The notes under the pieces are model-generated. The model was not told where the DNA came from. It did no database searches and worked only from the letters and a program-made list of their open reading frames with translations. Positions 10,849 through 21,170 of a stretch of DNA of 64,000 bases are shown piece by piece (position 1 is the stretch's first letter; every line of letters begins with the position of its first letter). Origin of the DNA: Scilla litardierei (lineage: Eukaryota; Streptophyta; Magnoliopsida; Asparagales; Asparagaceae); the NCBI GenBank assembly GCA_030789695.1, contig CM061139.1:4851878-4915877 (forward strand), read 5' to 3'. Both the position numbers and the translations under genes were made by a program.

Positions 10849-11272
10849 ACCGGTCCTAAGCCGAGGAGCTTCACCCTCGCTGACCGACTCCACCACTCGT
10901 AAGTCTGGGGACAATTCCCCCAGCCAGCCGACCGGTCCTAAGCCGAGGAGCTTCGCCCTCGCTGACCGACTCCACCGCTCGTAAGTCTGGGGGCAATTCC
11001 CCCAGCCAGCGCAGACGCCGACCGGTCCTAAGCCGAGGAGCTTCGCCCTCGCTGACCGACTCCATCGCTCATAAGTCTGGGGCAATTCCCCCAGCCAGCG
11101 CAGACGCCGACCGGTCCTAAGCCGAGGAGCTTCGCCCTCGCTGACCGACTCATTCGCTCGTAAGTCTGTGGGCAATCCCCCAGCCAGCGCAGACGCCGAC
11201 CGGTCCTAAGCCGAGGAGCTTCGCCCTCGCTGACCGACTCCGTTGCTCATAAGACTGGGGGCAGCCCCCAGC
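10849..11272. repeat. Five tandem repeats of about 82-90 bp
   Basis: Units start at accggtcctaag at 10849, 10931, 11021, 11110 and 11199, so spacing is 82, 90, 89 and 89 bp. Each contains cgaggagcttcgccctcgct and tcgtaagtctggggg followed by the complementary-looking cccccagccag, which could fold as a small hairpin (tggggg...ccccca). The array gives long repetitive frames on the minus strand that are not genes. It lies between gag and the antisense gene. Confidence 0.9.
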
Positions 11273-11757
11273 CATTAATGACGTCAACCGACTTGTCCAC
11301 TCGGGGGCAAGGGGCGACCTCCCGGAGAAAGGAGGCGAGCGACCACCATCAGCAGAGGAGCCGAGGTCGCAGCAACAAAGCAAAATGCGCGGGAAATTCA
11401 AGTAGGTCAATTTCATTTCCAACAATTAACCGAGGTACAAAAGTGTCTTATTTACAGGAAATCGAAGTGGAGAGACCTCCTTACAAATAATCCGCTCTTG
11501 GAGGACAACAAAATTCATCACCTACGAAAACTAGGGTAACGCCGGCAGAGCAAAACTTGTTGACCAAGAACACAAAGTTGCTGGCTCAAACGAACATCCT
11601 TGCAATCAGCAATTGTTTGCTCCGAAGCAGAGAGCCGGTAAAGAAGCCAATGGAGATTGCGAGGTCAGGGATCCATTTCAAGTAGGCCGGGCCGAAGCGA
11701 AGCGGATGCTAAAAAATTTGAGGATAAAAACAAGGATGACAGGCCGGGAAGGACGAC
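11273..11757. other. Internal non-coding region of the Tat element
   Basis: No domain is recognised on either strand. On the minus strand it would be the 3' flank of the antisense gene. Confidence 0.4.
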
Positions 11758-13916
11758 CTAGGGAACCCGGGCTCGGGAGGACGCATCGTCAGGCGCCTCG
11801 CCCTGCTCGGAGCGAGGGGGATCGACAGGCGGAGGGGCTTGCTGGACGCACTCTGCACAATCCCGGAAGGAGGACTGGACGACTTCGACGATCCGAGGGC
11901 CGATAAGGTCTACATACTTACCAAAGGCCTCCCTGAGGACCTCGAAGATCCTCTCCCCCAGAGTCCTGACGACACCCCTCTCCACCTCATCCGCAAACCA
12001 CGCCACCTGACGCCGATCCGACAGTTCCCTCTGAAACTCCTCCCTCTCCAGGCGGAACGACTCCGCCGCTTCCTTGGCCAACCGCCGAGCATCCTCCAAC
12101 TCTCCCTGGAGATCGGCCACTCGTCCCTCTAGCTCGGCCACCCGGAGCTTAAGTTACCGAGACTCCATCTGGGCCGCCACCGCAGCTACCTCCGCCGCCC
12201 CAGCCCGCTCGTGGTCCTTCGCAGAGGACGCCTCCAGCTCCCTCAAACGGACAGCTCGACGTTGCGACTCGACAGCGAGTGTTAAACCCTGAACAACAAG
12301 ACATGAGCCAAGAAGAGAGCGAAGGGAAGAAAGGGACAGTGGGATAGCCAGACCTGCTGAAGGATCCAGACCAAGGTGTCTGACACCTTGTCGGCTGGGG
12401 CCCTCTCAAGGATACTACGGTCCCGGGGGAGGACGGAGCCCTCGGCCAAATGCTGAGCCACGGCTCGGTCGACAAACACCGAATCCCCGGGGGTGACCTC
12501 GAGGGAGACCGAGCTGCTCGCCAACAAGGCGCCGATTCCTGATAATGGAGGCGGAGACGCAGCGACGGGGGTGGTCGTCAGGGCCACTGGAAGATCCTCG
12601 GCGGCCACCGCCGGGGCACGGAGCACACCGGACTGGAAGGATCTGCGCCTTCCTTCATCCTCTTCCCTCCGTGAGGCAGAGGCTCGGCAGGCGCCAAAGG
12701 GGAGCGCTTCCGCCTCGTGCCACCTCCACCCTCGGGGACAAGAGGGGGCACGCCAAGCGCAGGAGGAGTTGCACCGGACCCGTCGTTACCTCCCGCCACT
12801 TGGGCTGGTGGGACGGGTACGGCCCTTGCAACCCCCCCCGGGGAGGAGACTACCAGAAGAAGAGGCGGGAGGCGTGGCCACCACCTTGCCCACGGTGGGC
12901 TCGGCTCGGCGCACCTCCTCCTCAACGGTCCGCCGAGGTGCCCTTCCCGAGGTGCTACCTCGGCTCCGAGCGGCTCCACGCCGAATCAGCTCGTCAACGT
13001 TGCGGGTGAACTCGCGACCAGCCATTCCTGCAAGCGAAACCGAAATCAGGGTAAGCCACGGGGCAATCCAGGACTGAAAAAGCGACCTACCCGGAGACCA
13101 CAAGACGGCCTTCAGGAGTAGGTCGTCCAGCAACGGCCAGATAGACTTCGCCTCCAGAGGGAGGGCCGACAGCAGCGCGACGGCCGCCTGATCAGCCTCG
13201 GAGAGGGTTAGCGTTGGGCATGGCCGACCCGACCCACCCCAACCTGTCAAAATCTGGGCATCCTCAAGGAAGACCACGAAGACATAATCCGAGCTCCAAT
13301 CCCCCGCCCAGTGGGGTAGCCCGATCAGGCATTCCCTCCCCGCGCGGGCTCGGAGGTGCAACCATGACCCTAGACCGACCGTCTGGATCTGATAAAAATG
13401 GAAGAGAAGGGGGAGAGATGGCTCCAGACCGCGAGTGCAGCAGAGCGTCACAAAGCCTGTCAGAACCGCAATCGAACAGGGGGTGAACTGGCAAAGGGGC
13501 ACCATGAGGTACTCCATGACTTGGATAAAGAAGGGATTGAGCGGGAAACGAAGACCCAGACGGAACATCTTGACGTAAACGCCGACTTCGTTGCTCCTCA
13601 GAAGACAGATCCGCTCGTCGAGGAAAGGGACTCGAACATCATACGGGTGACAGAGGTACCTTCCCCGAATCCCCGCAGCCGCCAGAAAAGAAGTCCTCGA
13701 CGGCGTTTTGAGGACAGCCGAAGGAGCATTAAGCCGCACGGCAGCCGGCGCCACATCATCGCCGGCATAGTCTGGGAAGAGCTTCCCCTTCCCTTTATCT
13801 CGGAGGGAACGGCTCCTCGAGGAGGAACCGGATCCCACAGATCGGGGCCCACCCCGCCTGGACTCAGGAGGATCCCTCGCCCCTTGGCCAGAACCACCTA
13901 TCCTAAGAGCAGCCAT
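11758..13916 (-). pseudogene. Antisense gene of the Tat element (transposase_28 / putative gypsy-type transposon family), spliced, probably damaged
   Basis: The N-terminal part (13916-12786) starts with ATG and a basic Ser/Arg-rich stretch. The segment LGLRFPLNPFFIQVMEYL...QFTPCSIAVLTGFV resembles the plant family named 'putative gypsy type transposon', which occurs in antisense ORFs of Tat elements. A proline- and basic-rich middle follows in other frames (around 12979-12282), then a coiled coil (AELEGRVADLQGELEDARRL...) in 12141-11758. One intron is clear: donor CAG|GTCTGG at 12353 and acceptor TTCAG|GG at 12289, 65 bp, which joins two open frames. An in-frame TAA (at about 12142-12150) between SR and LKLRVAEL breaks the coiled coil, so this copy looks damaged unless another splice removes it. 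Other exon junctions are not resolved. Its function is unknown in the family. Confidence 0.6.
12289..12353 (-). other. Probable intron in the antisense gene
   Basis: The minus strand has GT after TTCAGCAG and AG before GGTTTAACACTCGC, with a pyrimidine-rich run before the acceptor. Splicing links VWILQQ to GLTLAVES in one frame. Confidence 0.5.
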
Positions 13917-14252
13917 AATATGAGGATGGGAAAGGAGTTACCTTTTTGTTTACTTGGAGAAGGCAAGGAAACGAAGGCGGCGAAAGACTCCGAGTTTGTG
14001 GAAAGCCCGAGCAAGGAAGAAGTTGGGATCAAAGCAGACGGGCAGGATTCAAAACGCCTGACAGGAACGCGTGGCAAGCCTCGAAGAGCCGGCGGCGTTT
14101 CAAAATCGGCGCCAAGGTAAGTCCTATCGATCCGCCTCATCATAACCTTCATTTATGACCACGCCTCGACTGACGCGCCAATCGGAACCCCAGGAGTCAC
14201 ATCGGTCGAACCGAGCCGGCCAAGGCCGATCGGCCCCACCGATGGGGGCAAT
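13917..14252 (-). other. Leader/promoter region of the antisense gene and 3' end of the Tat body, with polypurine tract
   Basis: The plus-strand tract gatgggggcaat (14241-14252) is the polypurine tract that abuts the 3' LTR. The same DNA on the minus strand is the upstream region of the antisense ATG at 13916. I see no clear TATA box there. Confidence 0.5.
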
Positions 14253-16743
14253 TGATACGTCTATTTTGCGGAGGCCCAACAACAAGGGCCCAAAGGCGTA
14301 GCCCACTACGCGAAATCATGGAGGATCCAAGCCCACCAAACGAAGCCCGAAAGACACGAGCCCAGAAATCCGACTTCTGATCAGAAGCCCGTCTGCGAGA
14401 TCAGGCCCGCCCGACAAGGCCCCCTAGAGGACCCCCGAACGTCGATCCGACCCGACCCCGAAAACGCGCAAGTCACTCGTCCACTCCAGCGATAACCGTT
14501 CCCCCAGGCCCACTACCACTTAATGGCCGTTATGGGGAGGTGCTGGCATGGCGCAGAGAGCGGCGATGGGGAGGCGGATTGAGGGGGCACGATCGGGTGC
14601 GGACGAGGGACGTGAGTCGTGGGCAATCACGACGAGAGGCCTATAAAAGGGCTAGAAGGACGACTGGACAAGGGACCACATCTCAGGTAACAAAACCTAA
14701 GGTACTCCATCAATGACCTAGTTCCCCCACTTCATCTCCTTCTGTTAGTGGTTGTGCCCTAGGCCAAATAATTGGACCTTTATGTTATGTCATTTTCATT
14801 TATAAAATGTTTCTCTTATTATTGTTATTATTATATTGCTTGCATGTTTCTTTATAATAATGGTTGAATATTTGTTTTATGCTATTCTAATAATCCCTAG
14901 TCATTCATCATTAAAGGTTTAATGAAGAATTAAGATTAGTATGAGTTTGGTAGATAATTATGAGATAATTATATGTATGGTGATACAAATCAAACTTATA
15001 GGTACTTGTTGGAGAACATGTACTGGATAGACTCGCTATGAGATCGTTACATGGATTAGTGTCATAAATGATCTCATAATAGTTATGTCATTGAATCCTT
15101 TGACCAGAGCTCATCACAGTTTCCTACATAAGGAACATCATATTTTGACATAATCAAACGTTATCTTTAATCAGATAATCATAAAGGTTATAATCGAATA
15201 TGATGTGAATTATGCAGAGGAAAGTGAATGAACAAGATGGAATTTGTCCCTCTCCTATGAGAGCTATCTAATGGGCCCCTCGATAAGTAGGACTGAGAAA
15301 TGCATGGCCGTGCTCAAATGAATGTTATTTGATTTTATCAGTCTACTTAGAAAGCGAGAAATTAAATGTTTGAACAATATAAGTATGACACTACCCATGA
15401 CTTATGTTCAAATAAGATATCATGTGACAAAAGGATTATGACATGTCCTATTGGTTAGGTTAATATCGGACTAACGATATTCATATTAATTGGGTAGTCA
15501 AAATGTCTTGCAAGAGGCCAATTATGACTTGTGGGCTTCTAATGAGATTAGGCCCACTGCCAATTTAATATGAGCCTATTGGGTCGCACACAAAGAATGA
15601 ATTGGATAGGATAGGGTTTAAACATGATTTCGAATATGATTTGAAATTCGTGATAAGGTGAAATATCTTAACCGTCAGATATCGTATCTCGTTAAGATAA
15701 TATCCCTAAGATATCGTCGCTTAACTGAAATACGTTAATGTGTTAACGTGGGATTCTTATCCTAAGATAGCGTCACGTAACTGAATGTTGTTAATGGGTT
15801 AACGTAGGATTCTATATAAAATATAGAATCATGATTTTCAGTTTTAAGTTTTTCAATCTATCTCCTCCGTTTTTGAGAAAAACAAATAGCGAGAGAAACC
15901 CTAGTTGCGGAAAAGGAGCTAGCACCCTCGCAAGTCCTGTTCGTGACGTTCGCGTGTGGATACCGATTGAGGGTGGTCGTTCGTAGAACAGCACATATAG
16001 TCCGACAGATTCAGATCGTCGCAGCACATACAGTCCGACAGATTCAGATCGTCAGAAAGGTTAGTAATCTATTCAAATTAATTAGAATCACATGGATCTC
16101 TTGGTAGGTTTCTATTTTCCGCTGCGTATAAGTTAGTTGTACTATGATAGAAACCCTAACACCTTCCCCTCGCTCGCGCCGGTGGGCGTCGTTCCGATCT
16201 CCTCTCGAGTCGAACCGTCCCCGCTGAGCCTCCTCTTTCAGATCATCATCTGACTTAGGCATCAGAGGGGATTTGGCCGGAACCAAGGTCAGGCCCCCCT
16301 GACGAGTGTTCTCGTCTGTTCAGGGAGACGTCTGATCCAAGTGCCGAGGCTTGCCCTCGGCTCCACACCGGCTGCACATCAACCGAGGCGACCGAGGCTA
16401 CCCCTCGTCGTTCGACTGACCGAGGCCGAGTGCATCCATCCGAGCCGAGGCTTCCCCTCCGCTCCGCATCGGCCGCGCATCAAGACAAGGCGCCGAGGCT
16501 TCCCCTCGCCGTCCGACCGTCCGAGGCCGAGCATCTCACACCGGGCCGAGGCTTCCCCTCAGCCCCCTCGAGGCCGAGGATCCAGACCCGGCCTAGCTGA
16601 CGTGTTCCACGTCGTCTGCATCTCCGACTCGCGTCACGTCTGCACGTGCTCGACGCACCCAAGGGACCCAAATCGGCCCCTTGACCACGTTGACCGGGCA
16701 GTCCACGGTCAACGCTTCTGTAGTGAGAAAACACTCTGAAACA
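14253..16743 (+). repeat. 3' LTR of the Tat element, split by a solo LTR
   Basis: It starts TGATACG and ends GAAACA, followed by gtagt. Bases 14743-16166 (insertion plus second TSD copy) interrupt it; the remaining 1067 bp align to the 5' LTR throughout. Confidence 0.9.
14743..16161 (+). mobile_element. Copia-type solo LTR (1419 bp) inside the Tat 3' LTR
   Basis: The ends are TGTTAG...CTAACA, an inverted terminal match, flanked by ccttc on both sides (14738-14742 and 16162-16166). The opening, tgttagtggttgtgcccta followed by an AT-rich stretch, is of the Angela/SIRE type. A TATA-like tatataaaatata lies near 15812-15824, followed by a CT-rich leader. No internal region, PBS or polypurine tract is present, so it is a solo LTR formed by recombination. 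Confidence 0.85.
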
Positions 16744-17707
16744 GTAGTAATTGTTTACGTGTGTTTTCTCACCACTGATGTTGTAGGATGATCCTAGCTT
16801 GATGATTGTAGGGTTGCGATAGCTGACATGAGATGACACTGGCAGCTGACTGGGCACTGGGCCAACTGACCTCGGACTGAATAGACCTTACTCTGAGCTG
16901 TTGGAATCAGGTCCGAACGATTCTTAGGCTATCATTAGCTTCTTGCTACATGAGAAGCTAATTAGCGAAAGTCAGATTTGTGGTCCGACCTAACCCCATC
17001 CGATGCTCCCATCAGTCGGTTGATCTGTTAGGAGATCAACCGATCGTTATCGTGTTGAGCTATGGAGAAAATGTGGAGTTTTAGATGGAACAGATACGGG
17101 TGTTGGAGTACATGGTTGTCAAAAAAATGTCTGGAAGAATGTCTACAGAATCCTCCTATCTCTCATTGTCCGAGAGACCATTTGTAGGCGATGGCTTTTG
17201 AGGGACGTTAGAGAGTAACGTCCGAGTTTTATGGCGTTTTATTGCTTTTAGCCTGAGCTGTCGGCATTGATGATGAGCTTAATAGTAGGTCATTTGCATG
17301 TCTACATTCTAAGCCGATGCTTTAAATGAAGAAGCCTAATGGTCAGTCGAGCTGTCGTTTTGAATGAGGAGACGGTCGGCCTTACGTGGGTGGCCTCCAG
17401 ACTGTTGGATTGAAATTGCAGGCTTTACTAGGCTTGTTCGCTCAAATAAATGACTGAGCGATCATTGGGCCGTCAATGGCGCCCCATCTCCTGAGCTCAA
17501 CTGACATGGTGGTTGAGGTTAGGTTATGTGGCACGTATTAATTGGATGTGCATAATAGTTGAGACGATGTATGTAATGTTCGTCGCCAAAAAACCATGCA
17601 CTAGAATTTATGCTCCAAAGCGCACGAAACCAGAGCGTCGGTGCCCTGAGATGTTGACACGGGTTGTAGATCAGACGGTTGAGCTCGCCTAAGTGGGAGT
17701 ACTATCC

Positions 17708-17717
17708 TATATAAATA
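17708..17717 (+). promoter_or_regulatory. TATA box upstream of the 17842 ORF
   Basis: TATATAAATA lies about 130 bp before the ATG at 17842. A CT-rich stretch typical of a plant leader follows it (about 17740-17800). Confidence 0.45.
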
Positions 17718-17841
17718 GAGAGCAAGGTCTGAAGAAAACCTCTTCTGCTTCTTGGTAGACTTGCACCCACCGTTACCCTTGCTTTCTTCTTCTCTGTTCT
17801 ACTTCATCGTCGAAGGAGGAACGTAGTCCTCTCTTCTGTTC

Positions 17842-18165
17842 ATGTGCCCTTCACCTTCTTCTTGCTCAGATTCTGAGATGGTTAGATTGTGGGCTGAGTT
17901 GCAATGGGATGAGAGGGAAGAGCCCACCGCCGTAAGTATGGATGAGCTTTCTTATGTGAAGGAGCCTCCACACTTTGATGATGTGCATGAGGTCACCCAG
18001 CCCTCAGAGCCCAAGAATGCCCTTGATAAAGGGAAGAGTTTAGCTCTCGAGTCCCCCAGCTCAAAAGTGCTGATCTTGCAAGCTAGGGAAGATCAATTTA
18101 TAGTGCTTGCCAAGGTCATAAACATGGTCACAGAGGTACCCCCTCTCTGGATTCCAAGGATCTGA
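17842..18165 (+). CDS. Hypothetical 107-codon ORF, possibly the 5' exon of a Tat antisense gene
   Basis: It opens with a Ser-rich MCPSPSSCSDSEM and is acidic overall (WAELQWDEREEP). Near its end it passes through GAG|GTACCC, a possible splice donor. Antisense genes of Tat elements commonly start with a Ser-rich segment, and the flank looks like a minus-oriented Tat fragment, so this could be the first exon of such a gene. I do not recognise a domain; the assignment is inference only. Confidence 0.3.
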   Translation: MCPSPSSCSDSEMVRLWAELQWDEREEPTAVSMDELSYVKEPPHFDDVHEVTQPSEPKNALDKGKSLALESPSSKVLILQAREDQFIVLAKVINMVTEVPPLWIPRI

Positions 18166-18196
18166 GCTAAATACCTCCAATCTTCTTATGGGGTTA

Positions 18197-18402
18197 TGTC
18201 ATGCCCCTCTTACCATTATACTTGGGAGCGAGGATGCGAGCGGGTCTGCATGTGCAAGCAAGGATGATGTACTTATGTTTTTCTTTCCTCCTTGACTTAA
18301 ACACAATAAGCGTGAGTGTGAAACCTCGCAGGTCCTTGCATATATACTCAAAAACAACACAAATATCAATAATTTTATTACAATCTCAATCATCTCAAAT
18401 AT
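18197..18402 (-). mobile_element. Element F LTR, left piece
   Basis: The sequence starts TGTCATGCCCC and matches the beginning of the LTR at 63716 through several blocks (gggagcgagga-gcgagcgggt, ggcttaaacaca or gacttaaacaca, gcaggtccttgca or gcagatccttgca). It is broken at 18402 by element C, with aatat duplicated, and resumes at 60970. Confidence 0.75.
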
Positions 18403-20611
18403 TGTAATGCCCCGCTTCCCAAAGTACGATGGAAGTGAGAACGTTACGAAGGTCCGCATGAATTGGAGCGGTGAAGCACGAGTTCACTAAACGTCTGTGA
18501 TAACAACATAACAGGGTTTTGCCTGCATTCAGAATAATAAAAATATTCATATATTTAAAGCCACATCCAGAAGTTCATACACGAAATAAAATCGACAATG
18601 TCCCAGCACCGAAAGAAACTACAACATAGAAAGCATACCCTACTACAAGTACTAAAGCAAATCTAAAAGCAACAACAGAAATTCGGTCTCTAGTTCGCAG
18701 GGAGTGACTCGTGGTCAACTAACTCCTGGCTCACTGGGTCAGCCGTCTCAACAACTCCTGGTCCTGGTACTCTGTCTCGTAATCTGACATACATTCAAAA
18801 AAACATGAGTGTATATCAGCAAGGGTCTAGCAAGTAAGAGATGAGTCGATCCAAGGCAAGGTGTACGATTACTAAACAATTTATGAAATATTAACAGTTC
18901 TAATCAGAGTTATACAATTAATCAGCAACATAGTTATAAACATGGCGATTCTAAAGATTTAAAAGTCAGGTACTTCTAAGTATGGCAGTTTTAAAGATTT
19001 AAAACAAACACTGATGAACATGGCATTTCTAAAATAGTATGACAATTCTAGTGTGCAACAATGGTAACAATAATTGGTTCAAGTTTTTCGTGCATGTGTT
19101 TTCTACTATGTCTAGGGTTCACGCCTTTAAGTCGCGGAGAGTAGGTCGATCCTTCTCATGGGGGTATAATCGTGGTTGACGCTACCAACCACCTAGGTGG
19201 TGCTCTTGAAGGGGGTACTCTACACGCACGCTTAGCGGCCGCTGAACCCTAACCCCACCTAAAAGTTGTACTGGAACACGAGCTAGCCTAATCAATGTGT
19301 ACGAGTTCACGAATTCAAGATTTTGCCTTCGAGGGCACGATTTCACGAATTCAAGACGTTTAATGTGTTCCGTCAATGTCCATACTACTAATCAATTTAA
19401 TCTATCAAAAGAGCAATTTCTAACAAGTGTGTGTACAGCATGAAGTGAAGCATGGTGACATATTAATAATCAGCGTTGCATATGAAAAAATGCAATTAAA
19501 ACATTAAAACTCCAATAATTTATATAAATTCGTACACTTGCCTGATTGGAGCGTTTTCGGGTGTCCGGGTGATCGCGGTGAGACGCGGTTTATCTGTGTC
19601 ATTAGATTCAATGTCGGGTTACTATGAAGTTAACTTATTAAAGTTATAACTACATATGATTTATGCATATATATAAGTAGTGACCTATACCTATGTTATT
19701 ACACTATGTTAACTTATCATTATCAATATTTTATAAATCTAGTGTATCATTATTAAACTGTCAAAAGGGCTGAGGTACTAACTATGAAAGTTATGAGGTA
19801 TTAACTAACCTAACTTACTAACATATATGTATTAATATAGCTTACACATAATTTTGTATAAATAAAAGTGCACTGTTTATTAATATAGTAAGACTAATAT
19901 ATATATATCCACAAACTTATACTAACAGTCAGTACTAACTTATGTTTAAAACTAACTGATATAATACCATGTATCATCTTATTAAGGTCTTCTGATAAAG
20001 TTAATAACTTAAAAGATATTGCATTCATTTGAACTGAGATCTAATACATCACCCACCAACCTATATACTGAAACGGATGTAATAATAATTAATGTTTAAC
20101 ATGTGCATACTGATGTTGGGTAAGAAGCTACAGGGCATTGTTATAATTAGATAACATATAATGTTTTAAAACCCAACCTATGGACTAACATTAGGTTCTG
20201 TTATATGCTAACATTATATGCTAACATTACCTTATGAACTAATTATACTAACATAATACTGGTTTATATACCTATATATTTATATTAGCAAACTAAATAA
20301 CATGCAGAAACTAATAGAATGTAAACTATGTATCACCTACTTACGTGTGCATGCAGGAGGAACGTCGGGCGGCTAGTGTAACGGCTGGTTTTTGTATGAT
20401 GATATTTTTAATAATATATATATATATATTTTGTTCTCCTTTCCTTTTTTTTCTTTTCCGTATATCCTTTCCCCTATCTGGAGCTGAGTGTGCTTCGTGA
20501 CGCTCTTATCTTAGAGCCAGACTCATCTTAGAAACCCTAGAACCCATTCCGAAGCTTCACGCTTCATTTGGAGACTTTGTGTGCAATTTAGTCAGTTCAA
20601 GAAGAAGAACC

Positions 20612-21115
20612 GACCGACTAGATGCCAATCTAGTCGGTCAGAAACTCTTTGTGGACCGACTAGTTTCCCTTTGTTTTTTCCACTGATTTACTGTTTACAC
20701 TTAGTCGGTCTAAGTTCATCCACTGACCGACTAGTTGTGAAACTAGTCGGTCAACACTTCTTCGCAGACCGACTAAGACAGAGACCATTTTTCCGCAACC
20801 AAGTTACTGTTTCCCATTAGTCGGTCAAAGAACGAATACCGACCGACTAGTTGACGAACTAGTCGGTTAGGCTTCTTTCTCAAACCGACTAATTTTCAAA
20901 ATTTCTTGTCGACCACTTTTATCCTTTAGTTGGTCAATGAACACTGGTCGACCGACTAGGTTGCAAACTTGTCGGTCGAAGAGCCTTCATAGACCGACTA
21001 AATCTGTCAACCCTGTACCGATATTGTTCTCTGTTTGTTTTTAGTCGGTCTCAGTTTGACGACCGACCGACTAGTTCTCAAACTAGTCGGTCGACCGCCT
21101 TCCACTGACCGACTA
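20612..21115. repeat. Five-unit array of gaccgactag/ctagtcggtc palindromes in the U3 of solo LTR H
   Basis: Five hairpin centres of the form gaccgactag-N(6-11)-ctagtcggtc begin near 20612, 20725, 20841, 20947 and 21064, about 106-117 bp apart. Between centres, single half-sites recur (gaccgactaa, ttagtcggtc). The array ends about 50 bp before the TATA-like box. Conservation is concentrated in the 8-10 bp motif while the spacers differ, which suggests a bound site and not simply a recent tandem duplication. Confidence 0.85.
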
Positions 21116-21162
21116 ATTGACCCTGAAACCCTAGATTTTGACCAAGCCGTCGTTTGTTTTCT

Positions 21163-21170
21163 TATTTAAA
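21163..21170 (+). promoter_or_regulatory. TATA-like box of solo LTR H
   Basis: tatttaaa, just downstream of the palindrome array and just upstream of a pyrimidine-rich leader. Confidence 0.4.

Larger units (their letters stand above)
7860..16743 (+). mobile_element. Complete non-autonomous Tat-lineage Ty3/gypsy element (gag remnant and antisense gene, no pol)
   Basis: The element is bounded by the 5 bp target duplication gtagt at 7855-7859 and 16744-16748. Its LTRs are 7860-8926 and 14253-16743; the second becomes exactly 1067 bp, equal to the first, once a 1419 bp insertion and its 5 bp duplication are removed. Order: 5' LTR, PBS (8929-8948), damaged gag (8983-10617), non-coding spacer, five tandem repeats (10849-11272), antisense gene on the minus strand (13916-11758), polypurine tract (14241-14252), 3' LTR. 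No protease, reverse transcriptase, RNase H or integrase is visible, so it must borrow enzymes from a relative. Tat elements with an antisense ORF are known (Grande in maize carries a reverse-oriented gene), which makes the lineage call reasonable. By eye I count about 25 differences between the LTRs, mostly transitions, suggesting a fairly young insertion. Confidence 0.9.
16749..18196. other. Unassigned segment with a promoter-like site and a 107-codon ORF
   Basis: Right flank of the Tat element. Its first bases (tgtttacgtgtgttttctcacca, read in parts) look like the reverse complement of a Tat LTR end (gtgagaaaacac), so it may be part of an older, oppositely oriented Tat element. Element F interrupts it at 18197. 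Confidence 0.3.

Noticed and set aside
10840..11425. Minus-strand repetitive frames as a repeat protein
   Set aside because: Produced by the 82-90 bp tandem repeats, whose unequal unit length shifts the frame.
12493..13077. Plus-strand frame of 194 codons and others at 13398-14120
   Set aside because: GC-rich complement of the antisense gene; no domain, while the minus strand has a recognisable family and an intron.
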